From Parabacteroides sp. (lineage in GTDB: Bacteria; Bacteroidota; Bacteroidia; Bacteroidales; Tannerellaceae), in NCBI GenBank assembly GCA_020026285.1, contig JAHHQS010000137.1, forward strand, positions 1 through 10,099: a stretch of DNA of 10,099 bases, read 5' to 3'. Positions 7,855 through 10,099 of the stretch are shown in pieces (the first letter of the stretch is position 1; every line of letters starts with the position of its first letter). The notes beneath the pieces are model-generated. The model searched no databases. It saw nothing but the letters and a program-made list of their open reading frames with translations, and was not told the DNA's origin. Both the position numbers and the translations under genes were made by a program.

Positions 7855-9910
7855 CTAATTCCCTCTCTTCTATGTCATCAAACGTTGTTATAAAATCATT
7901 CAACTCAAGGCCATAAGTTGCTGCTAAAGCTTCTAACTCTGGAATTAAGTCATTTTGGTTAATTGCCAACCGGGCGTACTCATAGAATCGTCTAAGTTCT
8001 ATTTCAGCCATTTTTACTGTGTCATAAGAGGGTAAAACAATTACATCATAAATATTTGCATATTCTTTATCGCCATATTTTCGAAGAATACGGCCTCTCC
8101 GCTGAACCAATTCTCGATAATCATCGTTACTCGAAAGTATGAGTGCACCTTTTATTGATGGGATATTTATTCCCTCATCAAGGCATCTGATAGCTGCCAA
8201 TGCATCAATTTCGCCGGAATTAAAAGTTTCGACCAAATTCATACGATCCTCCATATTTTCAGAGGCTGTAAATTGACTTGGTTTAAAACCCAATTTGATA
8301 AGTTCTCTTTTTACAAATTGAATATGTCGAATTTCCTCATGATTATCATCAAATAATTTTCCATCGCCGCAGTACACAATAAAATGGTCGTGCTCCTTGA
8401 CATGCCCAAGGATTTCACCGATCCTATCAACCTTTTCTTGAGCCATAGATAGGATTCTTAATCTAGCTCTTAATAATAAAGCCAGCCCCTCTGGATCAAT
8501 ACATTTATTATTTTTAAAGCAGCTAGCTATTTGAGCAGACTTTTTTCTAAATTGATCCTCTTCATATTCTGAAGCATGTACATAAATCGGATGATAATAA
8601 TAGTTCACCAAGAATCCACGTTCTAGGGCATCTTCTATCGGTAAGTTATATACTTGGCCGCCGAAGAAATCCATAAGGGCATTACCTTTTACAGGATCCT
8701 TGCCACTAAAAGGTGTAGCACTAAGGCCCAGCATATATTGAAAAGTGGTTCCAATATCTTCTGTCCTTTTAGTAAAACGATGGGCCTCATCTACAATAAG
8801 CAATTTTTCTTCATGTGATTTGGAAATGGTATGTTGGAATCTATCTAAATTGAAGGACATTATTGTAGAGATCACTATTATATTTGTGTCCTTATGAATG
8901 CGTTGTTTAATAATTGCTTGAGTAAGCTGTTGTTCCCATCCATGATTTTCAGAAGAAACCATTACAATTGTAGCATCCGGCATGGCACGCACCAAATCCT
9001 CCGACCATTGCCGGACGAGATGTTTGTACGGAGCGCAAATAACTACCATACATTTATGCAATTTCTGAAGTTCTACAGCGGAATATATGGCGGTCCATGT
9101 TTTTCCTGTACCAGTGGCCATTACATAAAATCCGTGGTAATTATTTTTCACCCACGCCTGGATCGCATCTTGCTGATAATCACGCAGTTTAATCGGTTGA
9201 ACTTGAGATTTTCGCTGTTCACGGTCGTTTTTTATTTGAAGTGCATGATCCAGTAACGCTCTTTGAAAACTGTAAGTCCGAAGAAATGGATTAGTTCCAT
9301 TCCAAAGTGCATCAAACTCAGCTACCTCATCTTTGACATACTCATCTTGTACAGCATTCCAGCTTTTAAAAACTCGAACTTTTTCATAATTTTTTTGATA
9401 ACCGTTAATTGTTTCATTTGGCGAACCAACAAAGACTATTGTGTTATCATATGCATCAGAGATAATACCTAGCTTATCATGATAATCCCCATTATATGTG
9501 ATGCCAGGTTTATTTGATAGCAAATCTGTAATTTTTATGTCCAATATACCGGATGCTATTAATTGTGCTGTTAGTTGCAGTTTCTCATCTGAAAGCTGTT
9601 CAATTGCTTCATCAAAGTTACGCAAAAATGCAGATTTATAAATTGATTCTCTAGCTTGGTATCCAAGTTCAATAGCATCGACATCTTTTTGCGTTAAATG
9701 AGGGCTGGCAATAATCTGTATATGTCCTCCATGTCTGGAGAGATTTACAACTCCTTCAAGAATAGTGTCTAGCACGCTGGTGGAGAAATAGCCGACACTG
9801 CGTTTATAGCATGATGCAATATTGAGAGCAGGTATAATTAGAGAATCCCTGATATTATGCTCTCCATATGTAATGTAACTAATATCTACATTTAAGTTAG
9901 ACAAGTTCAT
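7847..9910 (-). CDS. PLD-nuclease/superfamily 2 helicase fusion, probable restriction enzyme
   Basis: This 687-residue protein is the first gene of the upstream cluster. The N-terminal part (about 10-200) is a phospholipase D-like domain. HDK (H144, K146) and GSPNE (162-166, with N165 and E166) form one HKD-type active site, as in PLD-family nucleases that work as dimers. The rest is a DEAH-type helicase: LRDYQQ (242-247), ATGTGKT (265-271), DEAH (374-377), SATP (397-400), a DEGIN motif V (578-582) and QRRGRILR motif VI (603-610). AAGGAG (9918-9923) lies 7 bases before the ATG. Helicases of this kind are known neighbours of dnd genes and have been annotated as phosphorothioation-linked restriction enzymes. 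Cleavage of unmodified DNA is the likely role, inferred from domains and position. All motifs look intact. Related PLD-helicases also occur in other defence loci. Confidence 0.9.
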   Translation of the reverse strand: MNLSNLNVDISYITYGEHNIRDSLIIPALNIASCYKRSVGYFSTSVLDTILEGVVNLSRHGGHIQIIASPHLTQKDVDAIELGYQARESIYKSAFLRNFDEAIEQLSDEKLQLTAQLIASGILDIKITDLLSNKPGITYNGDYHDKLGIISDAYDNTIVFVGSPNETINGYQKNYEKVRVFKSWNAVQDEYVKDEVAEFDALWNGTNPFLRTYSFQRALLDHALQIKNDREQRKSQVQPIKLRDYQQDAIQAWVKNNYHGFYVMATGTGKTWTAIYSAVELQKLHKCMVVICAPYKHLVRQWSEDLVRAMPDATIVMVSSENHGWEQQLTQAIIKQRIHKDTNIIVISTIMSFNLDRFQHTISKSHEEKLLIVDEAHRFTKRTEDIGTTFQYMLGLSATPFSGKDPVKGNALMDFFGGQVYNLPIEDALERGFLVNYYYHPIYVHASEYEEDQFRKKSAQIASCFKNNKCIDPEGLALLLRARLRILSMAQEKVDRIGEILGHVKEHDHFIVYCGDGKLFDDNHEEIRHIQFVKRELIKLGFKPSQFTASENMEDRMNLVETFNSGEIDALAAIRCLDEGINIPSIKGALILSSNDDYRELVQRRGRILRKYGDKEYANIYDVIVLPSYDTVKMAEIELRRFYEYARLAINQNDLIPELEALAATYGLELNDFITTFDDIEERELDD

Positions 9911-9961
9911 TAGAATTCTCCTTCTTGCTATTTATGATCATTTTTCTGTAAATATAGATTA

Positions 9962-9990
9962 ATTATAGTTTATATATGATGTTAAATCAA
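9962..9990 (-). promoter_or_regulatory. Sigma-70-type promoter for the upstream (restriction) cluster
   Basis: On the minus strand TTGATT (9985-9990) is followed by 17 bases and a perfect TATAAT (9962-9967). The start would be near 9955, giving a leader of about 45 bases before the helicase gene. The 11-mer AGTTTATATAT (plus strand) overlaps the -10 box and spacer at 9967-9977 and recurs at 10019-10029, so it could be a regulatory direct repeat, though AT-rich sequence makes chance likely. Confidence 0.7.
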
Positions 9991-10043
9991 TACCTGTATA
10001 ATGTTGAAATTATTGTGCAGTTTATATATAATGAAATTGTTGA

Positions 10044-10099
10044 TCTGCACTAGTCAACAAAAACTGGACACTAAATTTTCTTTTTCAGTAATAGTCGCT
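10044..10099 (-). mobile_element. Possible IS3-family-like terminal fragment
   Basis: Reading the minus strand from the window edge, codons give SDYY and a TGA (10085-10087). The following AT-rich stretch contains GTGTCCAGTTTTTGTTGACT and ends near TGCAC at 10046-10050. A transposase stop followed about 40 bases later by a TG-starting terminal repeat is the usual layout of the 3' end of IS3-family elements. The other end is outside the window, and I recall the style rather than a specific element. A competing frame gives a tail ending LVSSFC before a TGA within the same stretch. Confidence 0.3.

Noticed and set aside
8894..9256. Plus-strand open frame of 120 codons opposite the helicase gene
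   Set aside because: It lies wholly antisense to the conserved helicase motifs, its translation looks like no protein family, and it has no convincing ribosome site. The other plus-strand frames antisense to dnd genes fail in the same way.
1..10099. CRISPR array, tRNA or rRNA genes
   Set aside because: I saw no regularly spaced repeats, no cloverleaf with a TTCGA-type arm and no rRNA-like stretch. Nearly all of the window is occupied by protein genes.

Overview
The window carries a DNA phosphorothioation (Dnd) defence island, almost entirely on the minus strand. The AT-rich sequence, strong purine-rich Shine-Dalgarno sites (AAGGAG, GGAGGTG, AGGAG) and consensus sigma-70-type promoters suggest a low-GC Firmicute, probably a clostridial relative. 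This is inferred from composition and style, not from a marker gene.

Transcription runs from right to left. At the far right (about 10044-10099) is what may be the terminal end of an insertion sequence. It is followed by a leader with a good promoter (9962-9990). The first gene cluster then holds four overlapping genes: a PLD-nuclease/superfamily 2 helicase fusion (7847-9910), a 55-residue protein (7687-7854), an SMC/Rad50/DndD-like ATPase (5697-7700) and a 172-residue acidic protein (5201-5719) that by eye resembles DndE. These four are most likely the restriction or effector half of the system. They do not look like the classical DndFGH set.

An 85-base gap (5116-5200) follows. It holds a near-consensus promoter (TTGACT, 17 bases, TATACT) straddled by a perfect 19-bp inverted repeat, which looks like an operator. 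It drives the second cluster, the modification genes dndB (DGQHR-domain regulator), dndC (PAPS-reductase-like, iron-sulfur), dndD (SMC-like ATPase) and dndE, closed by a hairpin terminator at 118-154. The short left end may hold the 3' tail of a convergent plus-strand gene.

Proposed working: DndC, DndD and DndE, with a cysteine desulfurase encoded elsewhere (no dndA here), place sulfur in the DNA backbone at a short motif. DndB sets expression, perhaps through the 5132-5182 operator. The helicase-nuclease, ATPase and two small proteins attack DNA lacking the mark. The modification half is well supported by motifs. The restriction role of the upstream cassette rests on gene neighbourhood and domain content.
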